This document shows positions 40,253 through 49,083 of a stretch of DNA of 64,000 nt, in pieces. The notes beneath the pieces are model-generated. The model ran no database searches. It was not told the origin of the DNA and saw nothing but the letters and a program-made list of their open reading frames with translations. How positions within the stretch are numbered: position 1 is the first letter of the stretch; every line of letters starts with the position of its first letter. The position numbers and the translations under genes are program-made. Source of the stretch: Nonomuraea guangzhouensis (GTDB lineage: Bacteria; Actinomycetota; Actinomycetes; Streptosporangiales; Streptosporangiaceae); NCBI RefSeq assembly GCF_019396345.1, contig NZ_JAHKRM010000002.1, positions 1-64,000 of the forward strand. Reading direction: 5' to 3'.

Positions 40253-43200
40253 ACCTCCCGCAGCCCGTCCATGATCTCCGGGTCGGGGTGCGCCCACATG
40301 CCCCGCTCGGCGGCCTCCAGCAGGCGTTCCGCGATGCCGTGCAGCGCCCACGGGTTCGACTTCGCCATGAACGCCTGGTTCTCCGGATCGAGCACGTAGG
40401 TTTCGGTCAGCTTGTCGTACATCCAGTCGGCCAGCACCCCCGTCGTGGCGTCATAGCCGAACAGGTAGTCCACGGTCGCGGCCAGCTCGAACGCGCCCTT
40501 GTAGCCGTGCCGCCGCATCGCGGCCAGCCACTGCGGGTTGACCACCCTGGCGCGGAAGATCCGCGAGGTCTCCTCGGACAGCGTCCGGGTGCGTACGGCG
40601 TCGGGGCGGGTGCTGTCGCCGACGTAGGCGGCGGGCGCCTTCCCGGTGAGCGCGCGGACCGTGGCGACCATGCCACCGTGGTACTGGAAGTAGTCGTCGG
40701 AGTCGGCGATGTCGTGCTCGCGGGTGTCGACGTTCTTGGCCGCCACGGCGATCCTGCGATAGGCGCTCTCCATGTCGGGCCGGGCGGCGACGCCGTCGAG
40801 GTCACGGCCGTAGGCGAAGCCGCCCCAGACCGCGTACACCTCGGCCAGGTCCGCGTCGTCGCGCCAGTTTCCGCTGTCGATCAGCGGCAGCAGACCGGCC
40901 CCGTAGGCGCCGGGCGCGGAGCCGAAGATCCGCATCGTGGCCCTGCGCTCGTCGCCGTGCGCCTCGGTGTCGGCGGCCACGTGGGCGCGGACGTAATTGT
41001 CCTCGGCGGGTTCGTCCAGGCCGGCGGCCAGCCGTACGGCGTCGTCGAGCATGCTCACCACGTGCGGGAAGGCGTCTCGGAAGAAGCCGCTGATGCGGAC
41101 GGTCACGTCGATTCTGGGGCGGCCCAGTTCGGCGAGCGGGATCGGCTCCAGTGTGGTCACCCGGCGGGACGCCTCATCCCATTCGGGGCGGATGCCGAGC
41201 AGGGCCAGCACCTCGGCCACGTCGTCGCCGGCCGTACGCATGGCACTGGTGCCCCAGACGGACAGCCCGACCGAGCGCGGCCAGTCGCCGGTGTCGGCGC
41301 GGTAGCGCTCCAGCAGCGAATCGGCCATGGCCTGGCCCGTCTCCCAGGCGAGCCTGCTGGGCACCGCGCGCGGGTCGACGGAGTAGAAGTTGCGCCCCGT
41401 CGGCAGGACGTTGATGAGCCCGCGCAGCGGGGAGCCGCTCGGCCCGGCCGGGACGTATCCGCCGTCCAGAGCGTGCAGGAGGTGGTCGAGCTCGTCGGTG
41501 GTACGGGCCAGCCTGGGGACGACCTCGGTGGCGGCGAAGGTGAGAATGCGCGTCACGAGCTCCAGGCGCCCCATCGCACGGTCGGCCCGCGCCGCCCCGG
41601 CCGTCGCGGGGATCGCGCCGTCCGCCGCCGTAAGGACCGCGCCGTCGCCATCCGCCGCCTCAACCGTCGCGGAGGTCGCGCCCCCGCCATCCGCCGCCTC
41701 AGCCGTCGTGAGGATCGTGCGGGCGATCTCCGGCGCCGCGTCCGGTGCCCAGTCTCGTTCCTCCATCGCCTCCACCAAGGCGCGGGCGGTCGACTCGGCG
41801 GTGTCCACGCTGGTCAGGCTCGCCGTGCCGTCCTCGGTCAGGCCGAGCGCCTCCCGCAACCCCGGCAGGGTCTCCCTGCCCGCCCACATCTGCCTGGCCC
41901 GCAGCATCGCGAGCACCAGGTCCACCCGTACCTGTCCCTCGGGCGCCTGGCCGAGCACGTGCAGGCCATCACGGATCTGCGCGTCCTTCACCTCGCACAG
42001 CCAGCCGTCCACGTGCAGGATGAAGTCGTCGAACTCGGTGTCGTGCGGCCGGTCGGCCAACCCCAGATCGTGGTCCAGCCGGGCGGCCTGGATGAGCGTC
42101 CAGATCTGCGCCCTGATCGCGGGCAGCTTGGCCGGGTCCATCGCCGCGATGGAGGCGTGTTCGTCGAGGAGCTGTTCCAGCCGTGCGATGTCCCCGTACG
42201 TCTCGGCGCGGGCCATCGGCGGCACCATGTGGTCCACCAGCACCGCGTGCGCCCGCCGCTTGGCCTGCGTACCCTCGCCCGGATCGTTCACCAGGAACGG
42301 GTAGACCAGCGGCAGATCACCCAGCGCCGCGTCCGTGCCGCACGAGGCGGACATGCCGGCCGATTTGCCCGGCAGCCACTCCAGGTTGCCGTGCTTGCCC
42401 ACGTGCACCATCGCGTGCGCGCCGAACTCCTTCGACAGCCAGCGGTAGGCGGCCAGGTAGTGGTGGCTCGGCGGCAGGTCGGGGTCGTGGTAGATGGCGA
42501 TCGGGTTCTCGCCGAATCCGCGTGGCGGTTGCACCATCACCACCACGTTGCCCGCCCGCAGCGCGGCCAGCACGATGTCGCCCTCGTGCACGAACAGCTC
42601 GCCCGGCGGCGGGCCCCAATGACGTTCCATGTCCGCGCGCAGATCGTCGGGCAGTGTGCCGTACCACTGCCCGTAGGACTCCGCGGAGATACGTACAGGA
42701 TTGCCCGCGAGATGCTCCTCGGTCAGCCAGTCCTGGTCCTGGCCGCCCGCGGCGATCAGCGCGTGGATCAGCGCGTCGCCGTCCTGCTCGGCCACACCGG
42801 GGAAGCCGTCCCCCAGGTCGTAGCCCGCCTCGGCGAGCCTGGCGAGCAGTCTCACCGTGCTGGCGGGGGTGTCCAGGCCGACCGCGTTGCCGACCCTGGA
42901 GTGCTTTGTCGGGTACGCCGACAGCATCACGACCAGGCGGCGCTCGGCGGGCGGGGTGTGCCTGAGCAGGCCGTGCCGTACGGCGAGACCGGCGACCCGC
43001 GCGGCCCGCTCGGCGTCGGCGACGTACACCGTCAGCCCGTCCTCGTCGATCTCCTTGAACGAGAACGGCACCGTGATGATCCGCCCGTCGAACTCGGGGA
43101 TCGCCACCTGGGACGCGGCGTCGAGCGGGGAGAGACCGTCGTCGTTCTCCTCCCACGCCTGCCTGCTGGTCGTCAGGCAGAGCCCCTGCAGGATCGGCAC

Positions 43201-43938
43201 GTCCAGCTCGGCCAGCGCGCCCACGTCCCACGCCCCGTCGTCGCCGCCGGCGCCCGCGGTGGCCGGGCGGGAGCCGCCCGCGGCCAGTACGGTCACCACC
43301 AGCGCGTCGGCGGTACGCAGGAGGTCGAGCAGATCGGCCTCCGCGGTGCGGAGTGAGGAGCAGAAAATGGGCAGCGCCCGGCCGCCCATGTCCTCGACCG
43401 CCTGGCACAGGGTCTCGACGAACGCGGTGTTGCCCGCCACGTGATGCGCCCGGTAGTAGAGCACGCCGACCACCGGCCCGCTCTCCCCCCGTGCGGTGCG
43501 CTCCAGGCGCCCCCAGGTCGGCGTGGGCTCGGGCCGGGCGAACCCGCGGCCGGTCAGCAGGACGGTGTCGGACAGGAAGGCGTGCAGTTCGGTGAGGTTG
43601 GCGGGCCCACCATGCGCCAGGTACGCGTGCGCCTCCGCGCAGACGCCGCCGCTGACCGTGGACAACTCCATCAACTCGGCGTCGGGGGCCTGCTCACCAC
43701 CGAGCACCACCACCGGGCGCGGTCCGGCCAGCAGGTGGTCCAGCCCTTCCGCCCAGGCCCGGCGCCCGCCCAGCAGCCGTACGACGACCAGGTCGACGCC
43801 CTCCAGCAGCGCGGGCAGGTCCTCGGCCGCCAGTCTGGCGGGGTTGCCCAGGCGGTAGGCGGCACCGCCGGCCCGAGCGCTCAGCAGGTCGGTGTCGGAA
43901 GTCGAGAGCAGCAGGACGGTATGGCTGTCGCCGGGCAC
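40207..43938 (-). CDS. cobN: Cobaltochelatase large subunit
   Basis: This 1243-residue CobN/ChlH-family protein binds the corrin substrate and cobalt. The family regions VGVLYYRAHHVAGN, MVQPPRGFGENPIAIYHDPDLPPSHHYLAAYRWL, HVGKHGNLEWLPGKS and RIFGSAPGAYGAGLLPLID are all present. A linker near 41580-41720 is expanded with (T)xEAADGxGA repeats. I chose GTG at 43938, with GGGAGGA about 8 bp upstream, over the longer open frame that would run into the riboswitch. It is the only gene directly behind the minus-strand cobalamin riboswitch. It would act with the ChlI/ChlD fusion. Confidence 0.96.
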   Translation of the reverse strand: MPGDSHTVLLLSTSDTDLLSARAGGAAYRLGNPARLAAEDLPALLEGVDLVVVRLLGGRRAWAEGLDHLLAGPRPVVVLGGEQAPDAELMELSTVSGGVCAEAHAYLAHGGPANLTELHAFLSDTVLLTGRGFARPEPTPTWGRLERTARGESGPVVGVLYYRAHHVAGNTAFVETLCQAVEDMGGRALPIFCSSLRTAEADLLDLLRTADALVVTVLAAGGSRPATAGAGGDDGAWDVGALAELDVPILQGLCLTTSRQAWEENDDGLSPLDAASQVAIPEFDGRIITVPFSFKEIDEDGLTVYVADAERAARVAGLAVRHGLLRHTPPAERRLVVMLSAYPTKHSRVGNAVGLDTPASTVRLLARLAEAGYDLGDGFPGVAEQDGDALIHALIAAGGQDQDWLTEEHLAGNPVRISAESYGQWYGTLPDDLRADMERHWGPPPGELFVHEGDIVLAALRAGNVVVMVQPPRGFGENPIAIYHDPDLPPSHHYLAAYRWLSKEFGAHAMVHVGKHGNLEWLPGKSAGMSASCGTDAALGDLPLVYPFLVNDPGEGTQAKRRAHAVLVDHMVPPMARAETYGDIARLEQLLDEHASIAAMDPAKLPAIRAQIWTLIQAARLDHDLGLADRPHDTEFDDFILHVDGWLCEVKDAQIRDGLHVLGQAPEGQVRVDLVLAMLRARQMWAGRETLPGLREALGLTEDGTASLTSVDTAESTARALVEAMEERDWAPDAAPEIARTILTTAEAADGGGATSATVEAADGDGAVLTAADGAIPATAGAARADRAMGRLELVTRILTFAATEVVPRLARTTDELDHLLHALDGGYVPAGPSGSPLRGLINVLPTGRNFYSVDPRAVPSRLAWETGQAMADSLLERYRADTGDWPRSVGLSVWGTSAMRTAGDDVAEVLALLGIRPEWDEASRRVTTLEPIPLAELGRPRIDVTVRISGFFRDAFPHVVSMLDDAVRLAAGLDEPAEDNYVRAHVAADTEAHGDERRATMRIFGSAPGAYGAGLLPLIDSGNWRDDADLAEVYAVWGGFAYGRDLDGVAARPDMESAYRRIAVAAKNVDTREHDIADSDDYFQYHGGMVATVRALTGKAPAAYVGDSTRPDAVRTRTLSEETSRIFRARVVNPQWLAAMRRHGYKGAFELAATVDYLFGYDATTGVLADWMYDKLTETYVLDPENQAFMAKSNPWALHGIAERLLEAAERGMWAHPDPEIMDGLREVYLKTEGDLEDDTSR

Positions 43939-43954
43939 GGCGCAATCCTCCCTC

Positions 43955-44150
43955 GGGGTCCTCGCCCCGGTCGCGGGTGTCACGACGGCAGGAGTCTCCT
44001 GGCTCCCGGATCAGCGCTCGCCCCGGCCTTCCCATCCGTCGCCGGACAGTGGCCTTCGTGGGGTTCGCTCCCCGGTCACAGTGGCGGGACCGCGCCGGTT
44101 TCGCACCGGCTTCCTCCCTTTGCCATCGCCTCCCGATCAGACCACGGCAG
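43955..44150 (-). ncRNA. Cobalamin riboswitch controlling cobN
   Basis: Reading the minus strand from about 44145, the leader has the conserved aptamer elements AAGCCGGTGCGAAACCGG, GCGGTCCCGCCACTGTGACCGG and GGAGCCAGGAGACTC, followed by GGGAGGA and the cobN GTG. This is a second cobalamin riboswitch, on the opposite strand to the cbtB one. The divergent cobG start at 44190 lies only about 40 bp outside it. Edges are approximate. Confidence 0.92.
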
Positions 44151-44189
44151 GGGCGACCACCGCAAGAAACTGGCGTTACCATCCTCTTC

Positions 44190-45482
44190 GTGTCCATAGC
44201 CGACTTTTCCGGACGTGTGCGCCCCGACGCCTGTCCGGGGGCGCTACAGGTGCACGAGGCCGCCGACGGCCCGCTGGCCCGGGTCCGCCTGCCCGGCGGC
44301 GCGGTGTCGGCCGCCCAGCTTCGCGAGCTGGCCGACTGCGCCACCGACCTGGGCTCCGGGGTGATCGAGCTGACCTCCCGGGCGAACGTACAGGTGCGCG
44401 GTCTGCGCTCCCCCACCGCCTTCGCCGAGCGGATGGCCTTTGTTGGGTTGCTGCCGTCGCCCGCGCACGAGCGGATACGCAACATCGTCGCCTCACCCCT
44501 GAGCGGGCGCGGACCGGCGGGCCTGGCCGACACGCAGCCGCTGGTGGAGGCGCTGGACCGGGCGCTGTGCGCGTGTCCCCGGCTGGCCGGGCTGCCGGGA
44601 CGGTTCCTGTTCGCGCTGGACGACGGGAGCGGCGACGTGGTGGGGCTCGGCGCGGACGTCACGTTCGCGGCGTGCGCGGTGGGCACCGGTCGGCTGCTGT
44701 TGGCGGGGAGCGACGCCGGGCTCTCCTTGCGTGTCGAGACGGCGGTGTCGTACATGATCGCCGCAGCCGAGGCGTTCCTTGACGAACGGGACAGCGATGG
44801 CGAGGCCCAGCGTGACAGCACCGCGTGGCGGATCGGGGAGCTGGTGGACGGGGCCGCCAGAATCGCCGCCCGGCTGGGCGGCGTCACGACCGACGGCTCG
44901 CCATCCGCTCAGGAGGTACGGCACGCGGGGGTCGCCGAGCAGCGGGACGGCCGCGTGGCGCTGGAGGCGGTGGTCCCGCTCGGCAGGTTGACCGCTGCCC
45001 AGGCCCGCGCGATCGCCACCGCCGACCCAGGCGCCATCGACGCGAGCGTTCCCGTCGAACCCGGCGTCGCCGTGCGGCTGACGCCGTGGCGGACCGTGGT
45101 GTTCCTCGACCTGTCCCCGACCGACGCCGACCGCGTGGCGCGGCTGCTCGACGCCGCCGGGTTGGTGACCGATCCGGCGTCGCCCTGGGTGGGCGTGACC
45201 GCCTGTACCGGCCGTCCCGGCTGCGCGAAGGCGCTGGCCGACGTGCGGGAGGACGCGCGGCGCTGGGTGGCGGACCGCGACGGCCCCACGGCCGTGCCCG
45301 TGCACTGGGCCGGTTGCGAGCGGCGCTGCGGGCTGCCCCGGGGGCCGGTCATCCAGATGGTCGCCACACCCGACGGATACGTCCCCACACCCGACGGATA
45401 CGTCGCCACACCCGACGGATACGTCGCCACACCCGACGGATACGTCGCCACGGCCAACCGATACCAGGAAAGGCAGCAGTGA
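44190..45482 (+). CDS. cobG: Precorrin-3B synthase (aerobic pathway)
   Basis: This enzyme of about 430 residues is related to sulfite and nitrite reductases and performs the oxygen-dependent ring-contraction preparation specific to the aerobic pathway. The C-terminal half has the Fe-S cysteine pattern: CTGRPGC and then CERRC (near 45200 and 45310). Two ferredoxin-like halves are visible, each with a parallel-beta start ([12 protein letters not shown] and [13 protein letters not shown]). The C-terminus is extended by four copies of an ATPDGYV heptapeptide. No clear ribosome site precedes GTG 44190; GTG 44217 is an alternative. The stop overlaps cobH as GTGA. Confidence 0.9.
   Translation: MSIADFSGRVRPDACPGALQVHEAADGPLARVRLPGGAVSAAQLRELADCATDLGSGVIELTSRANVQVRGLRSPTAFAERMAFVGLLPSPAHERIRNIVASPLSGRGPAGLADTQPLVEALDRALCACPRLAGLPGRFLFALDDGSGDVVGLGADVTFAACAVGTGRLLLAGSDAGLSLRVETAVSYMIAAAEAFLDERDSDGEAQRDSTAWRIGELVDGAARIAARLGGVTTDGSPSAQEVRHAGVAEQRDGRVALEAVVPLGRLTAAQARAIATADPGAIDASVPVEPGVAVRLTPWRTVVFLDLSPTDADRVARLLDAAGLVTDPASPWVGVTACTGRPGCAKALADVREDARRWVADRDGPTAVPVHWAGCERRCGLPRGPVIQMVATPDGYVPTPDGYVATPDGYVATPDGYVATANRYQERQQ
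45360..45464 (+). repeat. 21-bp tandem repeat at the cobG 3' end
   Basis: Four near-perfect copies of GTCGCCACACCCGACGGATA plus one base (45360-45443) and one degenerate copy (45444-45464) encode V-A-T-P-D-G-Y heptads at the CobG C-terminus, just before the GTGA overlap with cobH. Copy number may be variable between strains. Confidence 0.95.
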
Positions 45483-46099
45483 CCGACTACATCCGTGACG
45501 GCGCCGAGATCTACCGGCGGTCGTTCGCCACCATCCGTGCCGAGACCGACCTCACCGGGATCCCGCCCGAGGTGGCCCAGGTGGTGGTGCGGATGATCCA
45601 CGCCTGCGGCATGACCGACCTGGTGAACGACGTGGCCTGGTCACCCTCGGTCGTCACGCGGGCCCGCGCGGCACTGCGCGACGGCGCTCCCGTGCTCTGC
45701 GACGCCATGATGGTCGCCTCCGGCGTGACCAGGCGCAGGCTGCCCGCGGGCAACGAGGTGCTCTGCACCCTCGGCGCTCCGGGGGTTGCCGATCTGGCCG
45801 AACAGCTGGGCACCACCCGCAGCGCCGCGGCGCTCGAACTCTGGCGCGACCGGCTAGACGGCGCCGTGGTGGCCGTCGGCAACGCGCCGACGGCCCTGTT
45901 CCGGCTGCTCGAACTGGTCGCGGAAGGGGCGGGCAGGCCCGCGGCGGTGCTCGGCATCCCCGTGGGGTTCATCGGCGCGGCCGAGTCCAAGCGGGCGCTG
46001 GCCGAGAGCGGCCTCGAATACCTGGTGGTGCACGGCCGTCGCGGCGGCAGTGCGATGACGGCGGCGGCGGTCAACGCCATCGCGAGCGAAGCGGAGTGA
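45479..46099 (+). CDS. cobH: Precorrin-8X methylmutase
   Basis: This 206-residue protein moves the C11 methyl group to C12 to form hydrogenobyrinic acid. It has the active-site His in [10 protein letters not shown], the [16 protein letters not shown] segment, [13 protein letters not shown] and [13 protein letters not shown], all typical of CobH/CbiC. GTG at 45479 overlaps the cobG stop, and its own TGA overlaps the start of cobIJ (GTGA), so cobG-cobH-cobIJ form one coupled operon. Confidence 0.96.
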   Translation: MTDYIRDGAEIYRRSFATIRAETDLTGIPPEVAQVVVRMIHACGMTDLVNDVAWSPSVVTRARAALRDGAPVLCDAMMVASGVTRRRLPAGNEVLCTLGAPGVADLAEQLGTTRSAAALELWRDRLDGAVVAVGNAPTALFRLLELVAEGAGRPAAVLGIPVGFIGAAESKRALAESGLEYLVVHGRRGGSAMTAAAVNAIASEAE

Positions 46100-47589
46100 T
46101 CACGATGACCGGACGGCTGTACGGGGTGGGACTCGGTCCCGGCGACCCCGAACTGGTCACGGTGAAGACGGCCAGGCTGATCGGCGAGGCCGAGGTGATC
46201 GCCTACCACGCCGCCAGGCACGGCCGCAGCATCGCCCGCTCCATCGCGCTGCCGTACATGAAGGAAGGGCAGATCGAGGAACTGCTGCTCTACCCGCTGA
46301 CCACGGAGACCACCGACCATCCGGGCGGGTACCAGGGCGCGCTCGACGACTTCTACGCCGACTGCGCGGACCGGCTGGCCGCGCATCTGGACGCTGGCCG
46401 GACCGTGGTCGTGCTGGCCGAGGGCGACCCGCTGTTCTACGGCTCCTACATGCACCTGCACAAGCGGCTCGCGCACCGCTACCCGACCGAGGTGGTGCCC
46501 GGCGTCACCTCGGTCAGCGCCGCCTCCGCCGTGCTGGGCCGCCCGCTGGTGGAACGCGACGAGGTGCTCACCGTGCTGCCCGGCACGCTGCCCGCCGAGG
46601 CGCTGGCCGAGCGGTTGCGCGCCACCGACTCGGCCGCGGTGCTGAAGCTGGGCAGGACGTTCGCGAAGGTACGAGAGGCGCTGGCCGAGGCCGGGCGGCT
46701 GGACGACGCCTGGTACGTCGAGCGCGCCACCATGGGAGCCGAACGAGTGGCGCCGCTCAAGGACGTGGACCCGGGCGACGTGCCGTACTTCTCGCTGGCC
46801 TTGCTCACCAGTCCGGCCGAACGAACCTTCGTCCCCACCACCGGGACCGCGCCGGCCGCGGTCGCCGGCGAGGTCACCGTGGTGGGGCTCGGCCCCGCCG
46901 GACGGCCGTGGTTGACGCCGGAGGCGCAGGAGGCGCTGGCGGCGGCCACCGACCTGGTCGGGTACGGCCCGTACGTCGACCGGGTGGCGCCGAACCCGCG
47001 TCAGCGCCGCCACCGTACCGACAACCGGGTCGAGGCCGAGCGGGCCAGGCACGCGCTGGATCTGGCGCGCGATGGGGCGCGGGTGGCGGTGGTCTCCTCC
47101 GGCGATCCCGGCGTGTTTGCGATGGCCAGCGCCGTGCTGGAGGCGGCGGTGGACTTCCCGGACGTGCCCGTACGCGTGGTGCCCGGGCTGACGGCCGCGC
47201 AGGCGGTGGCGAGCCGGGTGGGCGCGCCGCTGGGCCACGACTACTGTGTTCTGTCGCTGTCCGACCTGCTCAAGCCGTGGGAGGTGGTGGCCGACCGGCT
47301 GGCCGCCGCGGCCCGGGCCGATCTGGTGCTGGCGCTGTACAACCCGGCCTCGCGCAGCCGTACCTGGCAGCTCGCCGCCGCCCGCGACGTGCTGCTGGAG
47401 CACCGCGACGCGGCCACCCCTGTGGTGGTCGGCCGCGACGTCGGCGGCGCGCACGAGAGCGTCACCGTCACCACGCTCGGCGAACTGGATCCCGCCCGCG
47501 TGGACATGCGCTGCCTGCTGATCGTCGGCTCCTCGACCACCCGCGTGGCGAAGAACGGAGCCGTCTACACCCCGCGCCGTTACCCGTGA
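46096..47589 (+). CDS. cobIJ: CobI-CobJ fusion: precorrin-2 C20- and precorrin-3B C17-methyltransferase
   Basis: This 497-residue protein fuses two SAM-dependent tetrapyrrole methylases. CobI occupies about residues 1-245 ([47 protein letters not shown]) and CobJ about 253-497 ([54 protein letters not shown]). Fusion of these successive-step enzymes is common in actinomycetes. GTG at 46096 overlaps the cobH stop; ATG at 46105 is the alternative start. The 3' end overlaps convergent cobK by 10 bp. Confidence 0.95.
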   Translation: MITMTGRLYGVGLGPGDPELVTVKTARLIGEAEVIAYHAARHGRSIARSIALPYMKEGQIEELLLYPLTTETTDHPGGYQGALDDFYADCADRLAAHLDAGRTVVVLAEGDPLFYGSYMHLHKRLAHRYPTEVVPGVTSVSAASAVLGRPLVERDEVLTVLPGTLPAEALAERLRATDSAAVLKLGRTFAKVREALAEAGRLDDAWYVERATMGAERVAPLKDVDPGDVPYFSLALLTSPAERTFVPTTGTAPAAVAGEVTVVGLGPAGRPWLTPEAQEALAAATDLVGYGPYVDRVAPNPRQRRHRTDNRVEAERARHALDLARDGARVAVVSSGDPGVFAMASAVLEAAVDFPDVPVRVVPGLTAAQAVASRVGAPLGHDYCVLSLSDLLKPWEVVADRLAAAARADLVLALYNPASRSRTWQLAAARDVLLEHRDAATPVVVGRDVGGAHESVTVTTLGELDPARVDMRCLLIVGSSTTRVAKNGAVYTPRRYP

Positions 47590-48311
47590 ACCCACTCCAC
47601 GGCCGCCGCCACGGTGTCCACCAGCCGGACCCCCACGGGCAGCGGCGGCCGGTTCACCATGATCACGGGTAGCCCGAGCCGCCGGGCCGCGGTGAGTTTC
47701 GCGGTGGTCAGCTGACCGCCGCTGTCCTTGGTGACCAGCACGTCGAGGCGGTGCTCGCGGATGAGCGCGAGTTCGCCGTCGACCGTGTACGGCCCACGGT
47801 CGAGCAGCACGTGTACGTTGGCGGGGACGGGCGACTCGGGCGGATCGACCGATCTGGCCAGCAGCCACACCCCGGCGAGCCCACTGAAGACCGGCAGGCT
47901 CCGGCGCCCGGTGGTGAGGAACACCCGCGCAGGCTCGGTCAGGAGGTCGGCGGCGTCCCCCAGGGAGCCCACCCGCTGCCAGGCGTCGCCCGGCCCCTCC
48001 TGCCAGCCCGGCCGGCGCAGGACCAGCAGCGGCACACCCGTGCTCGCCGACGCGACGGCCGCCGAAGCGGTCATCCGCGCCGCGAACGGATGGGTGGCGT
48101 CCACCACCGCGTCGACTCCCTCGGCGACCAGCCAGGCGGCCAGCCCCTCAGGTCCGCCGAACCCGCCCTCGCGCACCTCGCCGACCGGCAGCCGCGGGTT
48201 GGTGACCCGCCCGGCCAGGGACGACACGACGCGCACCCCCGGGTCGGCGACCAGCTCCGCGGCCAGCGCCCTGGCCTCGGCCGTGCCGCCGAGGATCAGG
48301 ACCCTTCTCAT
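47580..48311 (-). CDS. cobK: Precorrin-6A reductase
   Basis: This 243-residue NADPH-dependent reductase converts precorrin-6A to dihydro-precorrin-6. It has the N-terminal nucleotide motif LILGGTAEARALA, DATHPFAARMTASAA, and the late DVLVTKDSGGQLTTAKLTAA motif typical of CobK/CbiJ. Its ATG overlaps the stop of an 11-residue micro-ORF (48308-48343) that in turn overlaps the cobM stop, so translation is probably coupled through it. Confidence 0.95.
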   Translation of the reverse strand: MRRVLILGGTAEARALAAELVADPGVRVVSSLAGRVTNPRLPVGEVREGGFGGPEGLAAWLVAEGVDAVVDATHPFAARMTASAAVASASTGVPLLVLRRPGWQEGPGDAWQRVGSLGDAADLLTEPARVFLTTGRRSLPVFSGLAGVWLLARSVDPPESPVPANVHVLLDRGPYTVDGELALIREHRLDVLVTKDSGGQLTTAKLTAARRLGLPVIMVNRPPLPVGVRLVDTVAAAVEWVHG

Positions 48312-48372
48312 GTCCTCATCCGGTCGGCACTGTTGAGGGTCATGTCCTCGTCCGGTCGGCGCTGTAGAGGTG
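48309..48372 (-). repeat. 32-bp tandem duplication of the cobM/cobK junction with a micro-ORF
   Basis: The unit at 48309-48340 recurs at 48341-48372 with few mismatches. It includes the last codons of cobM and an ATGA stop-start overlap. The duplication creates a micro-ORF (48308-48343, minus strand) encoding MTLNSADRMRT, mirroring the CobM tail SADRTRT. It is linked by ATGA overlaps both to cobM upstream and cobK downstream. Confidence 0.92.
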
Positions 48373-49083
48373 GCTGTCGGGGAACTCCGACGCCGACAGC
48401 ACCCGGCCCACGACGATGACCGCCGTACGCCGGATCCCGGCCGCTTTGACCTGATCGGCGATGTCGGCCAGCGTCCCGCGCAGGATCACCTCGTCCGCCC
48501 TGCTGGCCCGCGCCACCACCGCGACCGGACAACCCAGCCCGTAGGACGGCCGCAGCTCCGCCACCACCTCGTCGATCCGCTGTACGGCCAGGTGCAGCAC
48601 CAGCGTCGCGCCACTCGCCCCGAGCGTCGCCAGGTCCTCACCGTCGGGCATCGGCGTGGCGCGCCCCGAGACACGCGTCAGGATGACCGTCTGGCCGACC
48701 CCGGGCACGGTCAGCTCCCTGCCGAGCGAGGCCGCCGCCGCCGCGAACGCCGGCACCCCCGGGACCACCTCGTACGGCACACCGAGCGCGTCCAGCCGCC
48801 GCATCTGCTCGGCCACGGCACTGAAGACGGACGGGTCGCCGGAGTGCAAACGCGCCACGTCCAGCCCAGCCCGGTGCGCGGTCACCAGTTCCGTGACGAT
48901 CTCGTCGAGCGTCAGGTTCGCGGTGTCGACCAGCCTGGCCGACGGCGGGCAGGACTCCAGAAGCTCGCGCGGCACCAGCGAACCGGCGTACAGGCACACC
49001 GGCGACGACTCCAGCCGCCGCACCCCGCGCAGCGTGATCAGGTCGGCGGCTCCGGGGCCGGCCCCGATGAAGTACACGGTCAT
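48340..49083 (-). CDS. cobM: Precorrin-4 C11-methyltransferase
   Basis: This 247-residue SAM-dependent tetrapyrrole methylase has YFIGAGPGAADLITLRG, LHSGDPSVFSAVAEQM, VPGVPAFAAAAASLGRELT and RVSGRATPMPDGE, typical of CobM/CbiF. ATG at 49083 has GGAAGGA 8 bp upstream. The start region overlaps the end of cobL, giving the order cobL-cobM-cobK. Confidence 0.96.
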   Translation of the reverse strand: MTVYFIGAGPGAADLITLRGVRRLESSPVCLYAGSLVPRELLESCPPSARLVDTANLTLDEIVTELVTAHRAGLDVARLHSGDPSVFSAVAEQMRRLDALGVPYEVVPGVPAFAAAAASLGRELTVPGVGQTVILTRVSGRATPMPDGEDLATLGASGATLVLHLAVQRIDEVVAELRPSYGLGCPVAVVARASRADEVILRGTLADIADQVKAAGIRRTAVIVVGRVLSASEFPDSHLYSADRTRT

